NCBI RefSeq assembly: GCF_042678305.1
Contig: NZ_JBHUDT010000001.1
DNA from: Gelatiniphilus marinus
GTDB taxonomy: Bacteria > Bacteroidota > Bacteroidia > Flavobacteriales > Flavobacteriaceae
Strand: one strand, 5' to 3'
DNA: 64,000 bases
Shown in pieces: positions 55,532 to 63,491 of the stretch. The notes below the pieces were generated by a model. It was not told where the DNA came from. It saw only the letters and a list, made by a program, of their open reading frames with translations, and made no database searches. Positions within the stretch are counted from its first letter, which is position 1. Each line of letters opens with the position of its first letter. The translations under genes were made by a program, and so were the position numbers.

Positions 55532-56071
55532 ATGAATCCGCTAAAAATTTTTATTGCTACTTTATTTTCAAAAGAAAACAAAGCTAAGAAAATAGATATC
55601 GATTCTATTTATGAAATAGAGATAAATACACTTGATGGCAAACCTTTAAAGCTTTCAGAGTTTAAAAACAAATTTATACTTTTTGTTAATGTAGCATCAA
55701 AATGTGGTTTTACACCACAATACAAAGCCCTGCAACAGTTGCACGAAACCTACAAAAACAAACTGCAAATTATTGGCGTGCCCTGTAACCAGTTCGGAAA
55801 ACAAGAACCCGGTAATGCCAACACCATAAAATCGTTTTGCGAAAAAAATTACGGCGTTTCATTTTTAATAACCGAAAAAATAGATGTTAAAGGAAAAAAC
55901 CAACATCAACTTTACACCTGGCTTACCCAAAAAGCAAACAACAAACGGTATAATTCTGCTGTAAAATGGAATTTTCAAAAATATTTAATTGATGCCAATG
56001 GGCGTTTGGTAGATTACTACTTTTCAACAACCAGCCCCTTAAGCAAAAAAATAACCAATCATTTAAAATAA
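55532..56071 (+). CDS. Glutathione peroxidase family (thiol peroxidase)
   Basis: A 179-residue peroxidase. The peroxidatic Cys is C58 in VASKCGFTPQY; the resolving-type Cys region PCNQFGKQEP, and the WNFQKYLID motif (catalytic Trp/Asn), are all present. The N-terminal 15-residue hydrophobic stretch is short and may not be a signal. It would reduce lipid or organic peroxides, in keeping with photo-oxidative stress. It follows the SDR gene by 2 bp. Confidence 0.93.
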   Translation: MNPLKIFIATLFSKENKAKKIDIDSIYEIEINTLDGKPLKLSEFKNKFILFVNVASKCGFTPQYKALQQLHETYKNKLQIIGVPCNQFGKQEPGNANTIKSFCEKNYGVSFLITEKIDVKGKNQHQLYTWLTQKANNKRYNSAVKWNFQKYLIDANGRLVDYYFSTTSPLSKKITNHLK

Positions 56072-56076
56072 AAGCT

Positions 56077-56253
56077 ATGTTCGGATTATTTAAAAAGAAA
56101 ACCGAAGTTGAAAAGCTTCAAGAAAAATACGAAAAACTCATGAAAGAATGGCACTCACTTTCTACTGTAAACCGCTCAGAAAGCGATAAAAAATACGAAG
56201 AAGCCGATGCCATTGCCAAACAAATTGAAAGATTAAAGAATGAAGCTACTTAA
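56077..56253 (+). CDS. Lacal_2735 family small protein
   Basis: A 58-residue charged, helical protein. The start MFGLFKKKTEVEKLQEKYE and the later LSTVNRSESDKKYEEAD match the Lacal_2735 family of flavobacteria, whose function is unknown. Its last 14 bp overlap the TspO gene, so it is real and translationally coupled. Confidence 0.85.
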   Translation: MFGLFKKKTEVEKLQEKYEKLMKEWHSLSTVNRSESDKKYEEADAIAKQIERLKNEAT

Positions 56254-56701
56254 ATACTTTTTCGTTTTTTTAATCATCAATTTTGGTGCATTGGCCATTG
56301 GTAGCTGGCTTATGGATAATGGCCCGCAAACAAACTGGTACGTTAACTTAAACAAAGCCCCATGGACTCCACCAGGTTGGGTTTTTGGTGCAGCTTGGAC
56401 CACCATAATGCTTTGCTTTTCAATTTATATGGCACTTTTGTATAAAATTACACCGCATACAAAATTGAAGATATTATTCTTAATTCAGTTTGTACTTAAC
56501 GTTAGTTGGAATTTCCTCTTTTTTAATCAACATTTAGTTTTGCTTGGTTTAATTTGTATAATTTTACTTACCATTATAATAGCCAAATTGTTGATAGATT
56601 ATAAAAACAAACTTAAATATAAATCGCTTTTAATACTCCCCTATTTTTTATGGTTATGCATTGCAACATCATTAAATGCTTACATATTAATTTATAACTA
56701 A
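56240..56701 (+). CDS. TspO/MBR family membrane protein
   Basis: A 153-residue protein with five transmembrane helices. APWTPPGWVFGAAWT and VLNVSWNFLFF are the family signatures. TspO proteins bind tetrapyrroles such as porphyrins and modulate photo-oxidative responses in bacteria. It is part of the photolyase operon and is followed 4 bp later by the SRPBCC gene. Confidence 0.95.
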   Translation: MKLLKYFFVFLIINFGALAIGSWLMDNGPQTNWYVNLNKAPWTPPGWVFGAAWTTIMLCFSIYMALLYKITPHTKLKILFLIQFVLNVSWNFLFFNQHLVLLGLICIILLTIIIAKLLIDYKNKLKYKSLLILPYFLWLCIATSLNAYILIYN

Positions 56702-56705
56702 ACTG

Positions 56706-57173
56706 ATGAAAATTTACAGACTCCACAAAAAACAAAACCTACCAATTACCATAGATGAAGCTTGGGATTTTTTATCGAACCCAAAAAACTTAAAAACCAT
56801 AACACCAGACTATATGGGGTTTAATATACTATCTGGTGCAGACAGACCTATGTTTGCGGGCCAAATAATACAGTATATTGTTACACCGGTTTTGGGTATA
56901 AAAACCAAATGGGTTACAGAAATTACACATGTTATTCATAAACATTATTTTGTTGACGAACAGCGTTTTGGCCCCTATGCACTATGGCATCATAAACATT
57001 TTATAAAAGAAATTGATGGCGGCGTAGAAATGGAAGATATTATAGATTACAAAGTACCTTTCGGGATCCTTGGGCAATTAGTTCATCCTATTTTAGTAAA
57101 ACCAAAATTAGAGGAAATATTTAATTACAGAACAAAAAAATTAGAAGAACTATTCGGCACATATCATAAGTAA
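56706..57173 (+). CDS. SRPBCC family protein
   Basis: A 155-residue START-like/SRPBCC protein. The start IDEAWDFLSNPKNLKTITPDYMGF is typical of the group near photolyases, which is predicted to bind a hydrophobic ligand. The substrate is unknown. It is between tspO and the class I photolyase. Confidence 0.9.
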   Translation: MKIYRLHKKQNLPITIDEAWDFLSNPKNLKTITPDYMGFNILSGADRPMFAGQIIQYIVTPVLGIKTKWVTEITHVIHKHYFVDEQRFGPYALWHHKHFIKEIDGGVEMEDIIDYKVPFGILGQLVHPILVKPKLEEIFNYRTKKLEELFGTYHK

Positions 57174-57191
57174 AAACTACATTTTTAGAGA

Positions 57192-57207
57192 TTCCGATGC
57201 ATCGGAA
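57192..57207 (+). promoter_or_regulatory. Perfect palindrome just before the photolyase gene
   Basis: TTCCGATGCATCGGAA is a perfect 16-bp palindrome 12 bp before the ATG at 57220. It could be an operator, a translation-control hairpin or a member of a dispersed extragenic repeat. Confidence 0.45.
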
Positions 57208-57219
57208 AAAAAGCATAAA

Positions 57220-58524
57220 ATGAAACAACCCATTAACATATTCTGGTTTCGTCGCGATTTAAGACTCGAAGACAACCACGCATTATTTGAAGCTTTAAAA
57301 GGAAAACACAAGGTACTACCCCTATTTATTTTCGATTCTGAAATATTGGAAAAACTACCAAAATTAGATGCTCGGGTTACTTTTATTCACCACACGCTTC
57401 AAAACATAAACACAAAACTCAACAATAAATATAAAAGTGGTATCGCGCTATTTTACGGCAAACCCATATATATTTATAAACAATTAATTAAAGATTATAA
57501 TATTGAAACGGTTTACACCAACCATGATTACGAACCCTATGCCAAAACCCGAGACAAGGAGATTAAAACATTTTTAAACGAAAACAATATCGATTTAAAA
57601 ACATACAAAGACCAGGTTATTTTTGAAAAAGATGATGTTGTAAAAAGCGATGGCACACCCTATCTGGTTTACACACCGTATATGAAACGTTGGAAAGAAA
57701 CATTTAAAAATATCGAATTCAAATCTTTTGATTCAGAGGCTTTGTTGGATAATTTAGTTTCAAAAGAAACATATCCAAATTTAAGTTTATTAGATATGGG
57801 TTTTCAAGAATCAAATCAACAAATAAAACCCTACCAAGTTACCCCAAAATTGATACAAACCTACGAGGCTACGCGAAATTTTCCAGCAAAAGATAGCACC
57901 TCACAATTGGGGCCTCATTTGCGTTTTGGTACGGTAAGCATCCGTAACATGGTAAAAAAAGCCATGGCTGAAACCAACGCTGTTTTTTTGCAAGAATTAA
58001 TATGGCGCGAGTTTTTTATGCAAATCCTTTGGCATTTTCCGCAAACCCAAACCCAAAGCTTTAAACCCAAATACGACCGCATTGTTTGGCGTAACAACGA
58101 AGCCGAATTTAAAGCGTGGTGCCAAGGAAAAACAGGCTACCCTTTAGTTGATGCTGGCATGCGACAATTAAACAAAACAGGGTTTATGCACAACCGTGTG
58201 CGCATGTTGGTTGGTAGTTTTTTATGCAAACACCTACTAATCGATTGGCGCTGGGGCGAAGCCTATTTTGCAGAAAAACTGCACGATTACGACATGGCAA
58301 GCAACATTGGCAATTGGCAATGGGTTGCGGGCTGTGGCGTTGATGCAGCACCGTATTTTAGAATTTTTAACCCCACAACACAAATTCAAAAATTTGATAA
58401 AAATCTAGAATATATTAAAACATGGGTTCCAGATTTTCAAGAACTCACCTACCCACAACCTATTGTAGAGCATAAAATGGCGCGAGAACGTTGTTTAGAG
58501 GTTTATAAAAGCGCCTTGAGTTAA
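57220..58524 (+). CDS. phrB: Class I deoxyribodipyrimidine (CPD) photolyase
   Basis: A 434-residue light-dependent DNA repair enzyme. The start INIFWFRRDLRLEDNHALF and the FAD domain (FLQELIWREFFMQIL, FMHNRVRMLVGSFLCKHLLIDWRWG in part, then LHDYDMASNIGNWQWVAGCGVDAAPY) are typical of class I CPD photolyases. No frameshift is seen. The third and last cryptochrome/photolyase of the region; the operon ends here. Confidence 0.95.
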   Translation: MKQPINIFWFRRDLRLEDNHALFEALKGKHKVLPLFIFDSEILEKLPKLDARVTFIHHTLQNINTKLNNKYKSGIALFYGKPIYIYKQLIKDYNIETVYTNHDYEPYAKTRDKEIKTFLNENNIDLKTYKDQVIFEKDDVVKSDGTPYLVYTPYMKRWKETFKNIEFKSFDSEALLDNLVSKETYPNLSLLDMGFQESNQQIKPYQVTPKLIQTYEATRNFPAKDSTSQLGPHLRFGTVSIRNMVKKAMAETNAVFLQELIWREFFMQILWHFPQTQTQSFKPKYDRIVWRNNEAEFKAWCQGKTGYPLVDAGMRQLNKTGFMHNRVRMLVGSFLCKHLLIDWRWGEAYFAEKLHDYDMASNIGNWQWVAGCGVDAAPYFRIFNPTTQIQKFDKNLEYIKTWVPDFQELTYPQPIVEHKMARERCLEVYKSALS

Positions 58525-58702
58525 GCTTTAAATACACTTGACTTTGTTAGAGAAAATGATAACTTCGCTTACCGTCGGATATAAAACACTCCTAATGAGC
58601 GAAGTCGAAGTATTAAAACGACGCATATCTGCGAGCCAGTAAACGAACCTCTACAAAAAACAAAACAACTTTCTACTCAAAAAAAATTAAGTTGCAAACC
58701 AG
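58525..58702. repeat. Extragenic region with degenerate repeat (GCGAAGTCGAAGT type)
   Basis: No gene is visible. ATGAGCGAAGTCGAAGT at about 58597-58613 is a familiar flavobacterial extragenic motif, with AACTTCGCTTACCG at 58561-58574 as a partly inverted copy. It lies just before copy 3 of the structured repeat. Confidence 0.4.
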
Positions 58703-58802
58703 CCCGCGTTGGGGATTGCAGTGAAAATCCTTTTTGTGAGGCATGAGCAAAAAGATTACAACGTAAAGCCCGACCTCCCGAATCTTCGAGAGTGTAACGC
58801 CC
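58703..58802 (+). repeat. Extragenic structured repeat, copy 3 (best preserved)
   Basis: It runs from CCCGCGTTGGGGATTGCAG to AACGCCC. Arms AATCCTTTTTG and CAAAAAGATT can pair around GTGAGGCATGAG; AAAGCCCGACC then precedes a second short hairpin (TCCCGAATCTTCGAGA region). The order of blocks equals copies 1 and 2. Confidence 0.7.
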
Positions 58803-58895
58803 AAAATAACAGCTTTAAAAAACATAACATTTTATTAAGATTGGTGTGTTTAAAATTTTGGTACATTTATAACGCAACTTAAAACAAACTAAATT

Positions 58896-59258
58896 ATGAA
58901 TACACAAGACGTAGCAAATAAGTGGGCACAAATGTGTCGCGAAGGTAAAAACATGGAATGCATTGAAGAGCTATATGCCGACCATGTTGTTAGTAAAGAA
59001 ATGCCCGGTGTCCCTTACGGAGAAATTGTTTCTGGCAAACAAAACGTTTGGGATAAAAGCAAACAATGGCTTGATAATGTGCAGGAATTTCATAGTGGCA
59101 CTATATCTGATCCTGTAGTTGCTGGCAATCATTTTACAAGTAAAATGGAATTTGATGTTACCTTTAAAGACCGTGGCAGACAACAAATGGAAGAAGTTTG
59201 CGTATTTGAAGTTAACGATGGTAAAATTGTTAACGAACAGTTTTTTTACAGCATGTAG
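58896..59258 (+). CDS. SnoaL-like / NTF2-fold protein
   Basis: A 120-residue protein. WAQMCREGKNMECIEELYADHVVSKE and the C-terminal VCVFEVNDGKIVNEQFFYSM fit the SnoaL-like (NTF2) fold, with a hydrophobic pocket. The reaction or ligand is unknown. A weak TACATTTA box lies upstream at 58862-58869. Own terminator follows. It is not clearly part of the photolyase operon. Confidence 0.85.
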   Translation: MNTQDVANKWAQMCREGKNMECIEELYADHVVSKEMPGVPYGEIVSGKQNVWDKSKQWLDNVQEFHSGTISDPVVAGNHFTSKMEFDVTFKDRGRQQMEEVCVFEVNDGKIVNEQFFYSM

Positions 59259-59293
59259 CAAAATTAAAAAAACTAAATTTCTTAAAAAAACAG

Positions 59294-59328
59294 AAAAGCT
59301 TCAGCCAACGCCATGAAGCTTTTTTATT
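59294..59328 (+). terminator. Rho-independent terminator of the SnoaL-like gene
   Basis: Stem AAAAGCTTCA (59294-59303) with TGAAGCTTTT (59314-59323), followed by T's. Confidence 0.88.
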
Positions 59329-59395
59329 TACTCTATATCGATAAAACGCGCTATAATTATATGACAAAATCACAAAATATATTTACAAAAAACTA

Positions 59396-59403
59396 TACTT
59401 TTG
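59396..59403 (+). promoter_or_regulatory. -7 box of fhs
   Basis: TACTTTTG matches TAnnTTTG and lies 40 bp before the fhs ATG at 59444. Confidence 0.6.
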
Positions 59404-59443
59404 CAGCAGAATTTATAATTTCTACAACACAACTTTAAGCTTT

Positions 59444-61111
59444 ATGACCGATTTACAAATTGCAAAAACCATAGCTCTTAAGCACATTTCCGATATTGCT
59501 GAACAATTTGGCATAAACCCCGAAAACATAGATATGTACGGCAAGCATAAAGCTAAATTGCCACTACAAGCTATAAATAAGGAAAAGGCAAAAAAAAGCA
59601 ATTTAATATTGGTTTCCGCAATTTCGCCAACACCTGCCGGCGAAGGCAAAACAACAATTTCCATTGGTTTATCTGAAGGTTTAAATAAACTTAACAAAAA
59701 AACCACGGTGGTTTTAAGAGAGCCTTCATTGGGCCCTATTTTTGGTATAAAAGGAGGTGCCACCGGTGGCGGATATTCGCAGGTATTACCCATGGAAGAC
59801 ATAAACCTTCATTTTACTGGCGATTTTTCAGCTATTGAAAAAGCGCACAACTTACTCTCGGCCATTATTGACAACAACATTCAAAGCAAAACAAACTCAT
59901 TATCAATAGACCCCAGGACCATTGGCTGGAAACGCGTTATAGACATGAACGATCGTGCCCTAAGACATATAATTGTTGGTTTGGGTGGTACATCTTCCGG
60001 TATTCCCAGAGAAACCGGATTTGATATTACCGCGGCATCAGAAATTATGGCCATCCTCTGTTTGGCCGAAAATTTAACCGATCTAAAAAAACGATTAGGT
60101 AACATTTTTATAGGATATACTTATAAAAAAGAACCCGTTTACGCCAAAGATTTAAAGGCCGAAGGTGCTATGGCCGCCCTATTAAAAGATGCCATAAAAC
60201 CTAATTTAGTACAAACAATTGAGGGGAATCCTGCTATTATCCACGGCGGACCTTTTGCTAATATTGCCCAAGGTACCAACTCCGTAATCGCTACGTTGAT
60301 GGGTATGTCGCATTCAGATTATACGGTAACCGAAGCTGGTTTTGGCTTTGATTTGGGTGCCGAAAAATTCTTCGATATTAAATGTCAAAGTGCCAATCTT
60401 AAACCTAAAGCCGTAGTGCTAACCACTACCATTCGCGCATTAAAATACCATGGAGGTGCCGATTTAAAATCGCTTACAGCACCAAATATTGAGGCACTTA
60501 AAAACGGCTTGCCAAATCTAGAAAAACATCTTGAGAACATATCTAAATTTAACGTTGCTCCCGTAATTGCAATTAATAGATTTACATCAGACAGTGATGC
60601 CGAAATACAGCTAATAAAAGATTTTGCAACATCCAAAAATATTAAAGTAGCTTTGGCCGATGTTTGGGCAAAAGGAGGCGAAGGAGCCTTAGAATTAGCA
60701 CAATGTGTTATTGATATAGTTGAAGCTGAAACCTCAAACTTTAAACCTTTGTATGATTGGGAGTCTAGTGTTACCGATAAAATTGAAACTATTGCTACCC
60801 AAATTTATGGTGCAGAGTATGTAGATTATACCACTAAAGCAAAAGCACATTTAAAGAAAATATCAAACTTAGGCCTAAACCATTTGCCCATTTGTGTGGC
60901 AAAAACCCAAAAATCGCTATCCGATAACCCTAAGCTATTGGGACGCCCCAAAGATTTTATTATTACCGTAAGAGAAATTGAAATCGCTGCCGGTGCTGGT
61001 TTTTTAATACCCATTACCGGAGATATAATGCGTATGCCCGGGTTGCCAGCCCATCCCGCCTCTGAAAATATAGATATTAGCGACGATGGTGAAATTACAG
61101 GCTTGTTTTAA
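59444..61111 (+). CDS. fhs: Formate-tetrahydrofolate ligase
   Basis: A 555-residue cytoplasmic enzyme that joins formate to tetrahydrofolate with ATP, giving 10-formyl-THF for purine and one-carbon metabolism. The P-loop SPTPAGEGKTT spans residues 61-71; VVLREPSLGPIFGIKGGATGGG and EGNPAIIHGGPFANIAQGTNS are family hallmarks. Length is standard. Monocistronic. Confidence 0.97.
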   Translation: MTDLQIAKTIALKHISDIAEQFGINPENIDMYGKHKAKLPLQAINKEKAKKSNLILVSAISPTPAGEGKTTISIGLSEGLNKLNKKTTVVLREPSLGPIFGIKGGATGGGYSQVLPMEDINLHFTGDFSAIEKAHNLLSAIIDNNIQSKTNSLSIDPRTIGWKRVIDMNDRALRHIIVGLGGTSSGIPRETGFDITAASEIMAILCLAENLTDLKKRLGNIFIGYTYKKEPVYAKDLKAEGAMAALLKDAIKPNLVQTIEGNPAIIHGGPFANIAQGTNSVIATLMGMSHSDYTVTEAGFGFDLGAEKFFDIKCQSANLKPKAVVLTTTIRALKYHGGADLKSLTAPNIEALKNGLPNLEKHLENISKFNVAPVIAINRFTSDSDAEIQLIKDFATSKNIKVALADVWAKGGEGALELAQCVIDIVEAETSNFKPLYDWESSVTDKIETIATQIYGAEYVDYTTKAKAHLKKISNLGLNHLPICVAKTQKSLSDNPKLLGRPKDFIITVREIEIAAGAGFLIPITGDIMRMPGLPAHPASENIDISDDGEITGLF

Positions 61112-61188
61112 ATTATAACTAATGGCCACCAAACAAACTTAAAACCAACCTTAAATAAAAAATGCCCTAACGCAACATGGCAAAACTT

Positions 61189-61210
61189 AAATACGTAGAA
61201 CTACGTATTT
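61189..61210 (+). promoter_or_regulatory. Perfect inverted repeat upstream of the small secreted protein
   Basis: AAATACGTAG (61189-61198) and CTACGTATTT (61201-61210) are perfect 10-bp inverted arms with an AA spacer. A TATATTTA box follows about 20 bp later, before the ATG at 61270. It looks like an operator; no known regulator can be named. Confidence 0.5.
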
Positions 61211-61269
61211 CTAAAACAAGTTAAATTCACTATATTTAATTGTAAGTTAAATTTTTGATAAACATTTTT

Positions 61270-61650
61270 ATGAAAAATCACATTTTTGTTATTTTAATAA
61301 TGCTCTCGTTCAATTTTTACGGACAAGAAAAAATATGCTCTAATTTTAAAACTGGTAAATTCCAATATGCAGACTTAAAATATAAAGACTGGAAAATATC
61401 AAGAAACGACTCTATACAAATAGAATTAAATACCAAAACAAGACTTAAACTATATAATTCAATTGTTTGGAAATCAGATTGCGAATTTGTGCTAACCTGT
61501 TACAAGGCTTTAAACACCAACGTTCCGGAAGACTTTGTTGGAAAAATTTTTCATATTGAAATCACAGAAACCTTTAATAATGGCTATTATTGCATAGCAA
61601 AAAACAAGGACATAGATGATATGCACCTAAAAATATTAAAAGTAAAATAA
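61270..61650 (+). CDS. Small secreted protein of unknown function
   Basis: A 126-residue product from the ATG at 61270 (an in-frame ATG five codons earlier is less typical). It has a signal peptide (MKNHIFVILIMLSFNFYGQ). The mature part contains CSNFKTGKFQY and several Cys residues (ICSNF, KSDCEFVLTCYKA) that could form disulphides. No family is recognised. It is a single gene downstream of the AAATACGTAG inverted repeat. Confidence 0.7.
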   Translation: MKNHIFVILIMLSFNFYGQEKICSNFKTGKFQYADLKYKDWKISRNDSIQIELNTKTRLKLYNSIVWKSDCEFVLTCYKALNTNVPEDFVGKIFHIEITETFNNGYYCIAKNKDIDDMHLKILKVK

Positions 61651-61820
61651 ACAACCTTAGCACTATTTTATCGTTAACCGTTGTGCGTATTATTAATCCA
61701 TACTAAATAAAAAAAAAAACACATAACTATTAACACCTATTTTTCAAAAAAAAGGTTACATCAACCTACAAAGAACAGCCAAACCCAACTTTAAAACACT
61801 TTAGCATTTAAAAAGCATAA

Positions 61821-61852
61821 AAAAAACCCAAGATAAAAATCTTGGGTTTTTT
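61821..61852 (-). terminator. Terminator downstream of tRNA-Met
   Basis: A 14-bp perfect stem, AAAAAACCCAAGAT (61821-61834) with ATCTTGGGTTTTTT (61839-61852), with runs of A/T on both sides. Confidence 0.88.
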
Positions 61853-61857
61853 GTTTG

Positions 61858-61931
61858 TAGCGAGAGGGGGGCACGATCCCCCGACCTCCGGGTTATGAAT
61901 CCGACGCTCTAACCAACTGAGCTACCTCGCC
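61858..61931 (-). tRNA. tRNA-Met (anticodon CAT)
   Basis: Read on the minus strand it starts GGCGAGGTAGCTCAGTTGG and has the D-arm AGCTCAGTTGGTTAGAGC, an anticodon loop TTCATAA with CAT, the variable segment AGGTCG, the T-arm GGGGGATCGTGCCCCC (T-loop variant GATCGTG), and the acceptor end CTCTCGCTA. No CCA is encoded. The first acceptor pair is G-U. It is elongator-like rather than initiator, because the anticodon stem lacks the three G-C pairs of initiators. Confidence 0.95.
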
Positions 61932-62071
61932 ATAATTCCATAATTTAAGGCTGCAAATATAAAAACAAAATTGTAGCCTGCAAACTTTTAATCGTGCAAA
62001 ATATTATTAAATTTTGTTATTAAACTAATCAATTAATGTATATATTGAGCATCATAAATTTTAAAGCACTT

Positions 62072-62464
62072 ATGGACGATAAAATTAAATTTGAAATTGA
62101 ATTTCCAATACACGCATCACCTCAGTTGTTATACCAATACATATCTACACCTTCTGGGTTATCAGAATGGTTTTCAGACAATGTTAACTCCAGAGGCGAA
62201 TTGTTTACATTTATTTGGGACGATAGCGAAGAGCAGGCCAAACTATTAAGCAAAAAAAGCGGCGAGCGCGTAAAATTTAGATGGTTAAACGATGATGAAG
62301 AAGGCGCCTCTTGCTATTTTGAAATTAGAATTCAGGTCGATGAGATTACCAAAGACGTATCGCTTATGGTAACCGATTTTGCTGATGAAGACGAAATTGA
62401 TGAAGCCAAAATGCTGTGGGAAAATCAAATTTCAGATTTAAAGCACGTATTAGGTTCTGTGTAA
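62072..62464 (+). CDS. START-like domain protein (AHSA1/SRPBCC fold)
   Basis: A 130-residue product from the ATG at 62072 (an upstream in-frame ATG at 62036 adds 12 residues and is less likely). It starts MDDKIKFEIEFPIHASPQLLY and continues with ISTPSGLSEWFSDNVNSRG and VTDFADEDEIDEAKMLWENQI, the hallmarks of the flavobacterial START-like family. The function is unknown. It precedes an aminotransferase gene by 64 bp. Confidence 0.88.
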   Translation: MDDKIKFEIEFPIHASPQLLYQYISTPSGLSEWFSDNVNSRGELFTFIWDDSEEQAKLLSKKSGERVKFRWLNDDEEGASCYFEIRIQVDEITKDVSLMVTDFADEDEIDEAKMLWENQISDLKHVLGSV

Positions 62465-62485
62465 CCAGATAATATATAAAACCGT

Positions 62486-62493
62486 TATATTTG
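62486..62493 (+). promoter_or_regulatory. -7 box of the class IV aminotransferase
   Basis: TATATTTG matches TAnnTTTG, 35 bp before the ATG at 62529. Confidence 0.6.
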
Positions 62494-62528
62494 CCCACTT
62501 TAAATTCAACTAAAAGTGGGATTTTTTT

Positions 62529-63371
62529 ATGATTAATTTTAACCAACAAATCTTAGATCCAGATTCTAAACTATCTGTACATAGCCGGGGCTTTAATTAC
62601 GGAGATGCCCTTTTTGAAACCCTAAAAGCATCGCAGGGCAAATTGCTTTTTTGGGAAGACCATTATTTTAGGCTAATGGCATCAATGCGCATAATGCGTA
62701 TGGAAATACCTATGGAATTTACCATGGAATTTCTTGAAGAACAAATTAAAAAAACACTTGAGGCAAATAAACTACAACAATCATCGGCCCGTGTTAAGCT
62801 AATGGTGCAAAGAAAACAAGGTGGCCTGTACTTGCCAGATACAAATACGGTAGATTTTATAATAAGCGCACAAGCCTTAAAAGACGATTTTTATCTTTTA
62901 AAAGACGCATTTTACGAAGTCGATCTGTTTAAAGATTACTACATTTCTCCAACACTGCTCTCTACGCTTAAAACCAACAACAAAGCCATCAATGTGGTAG
63001 GCAGCATTTTTGCCAAAGAAAACAACCTGCACAACTGCTTGCTTTTAAACACCAACAAACAAGTAATAGAAGCTCTTAACGGCAATGTTTTTGTAGTTAA
63101 GGATAATGTAATAAAAACACCGCCTATTGCCGATGGTTGCCTAAAAGGAATTATGAGAAAACAACTTATGGATATTATAAAAAAGGTGCCCGAATATAAA
63201 TTTTTAGAAGCTTCGGTGTCGCCTTTTGAACTTCAAAAAGCAGACGAGGTTTTTATAACCAATGTTATAGTTGGTATTCAGCCCATAATAAAATACAGAA
63301 AAAAAACATTTAGCACAAACGTATCTAAAATGCTAATGCAAAAACTGAATGTAAAGATTAGATTGGGTTAA
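62529..63371 (+). CDS. Class IV aminotransferase (IlvE/PabC-type)
   Basis: A 280-residue PLP enzyme. SVHSRGFNYGDALFETLKAS near the N-terminus and LSTLKTNNKAINVVGSIFAKE mark the class IV fold. The PLP lysine is probably the one in STLKTNN. Members include branched-chain aminotransferase, aminodeoxychorismate lyase and D-amino-acid transaminase; the sequence alone does not decide, and the length is close to the lyase/transaminase group. Confidence 0.88.
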   Translation: MINFNQQILDPDSKLSVHSRGFNYGDALFETLKASQGKLLFWEDHYFRLMASMRIMRMEIPMEFTMEFLEEQIKKTLEANKLQQSSARVKLMVQRKQGGLYLPDTNTVDFIISAQALKDDFYLLKDAFYEVDLFKDYYISPTLLSTLKTNNKAINVVGSIFAKENNLHNCLLLNTNKQVIEALNGNVFVVKDNVIKTPPIADGCLKGIMRKQLMDIIKKVPEYKFLEASVSPFELQKADEVFITNVIVGIQPIIKYRKKTFSTNVSKMLMQKLNVKIRLG

Positions 63372-63491
63372 TAAATTCCTATTGTAAAACAGAAATCACA
63401 TAAATAAATTTCAGCTTTTTAAAAGGTTAATTTAAAGCATTTAAATATAGCTGACTAAGGGTTTTGAAATTGATTTGTTTTAATATTAACA

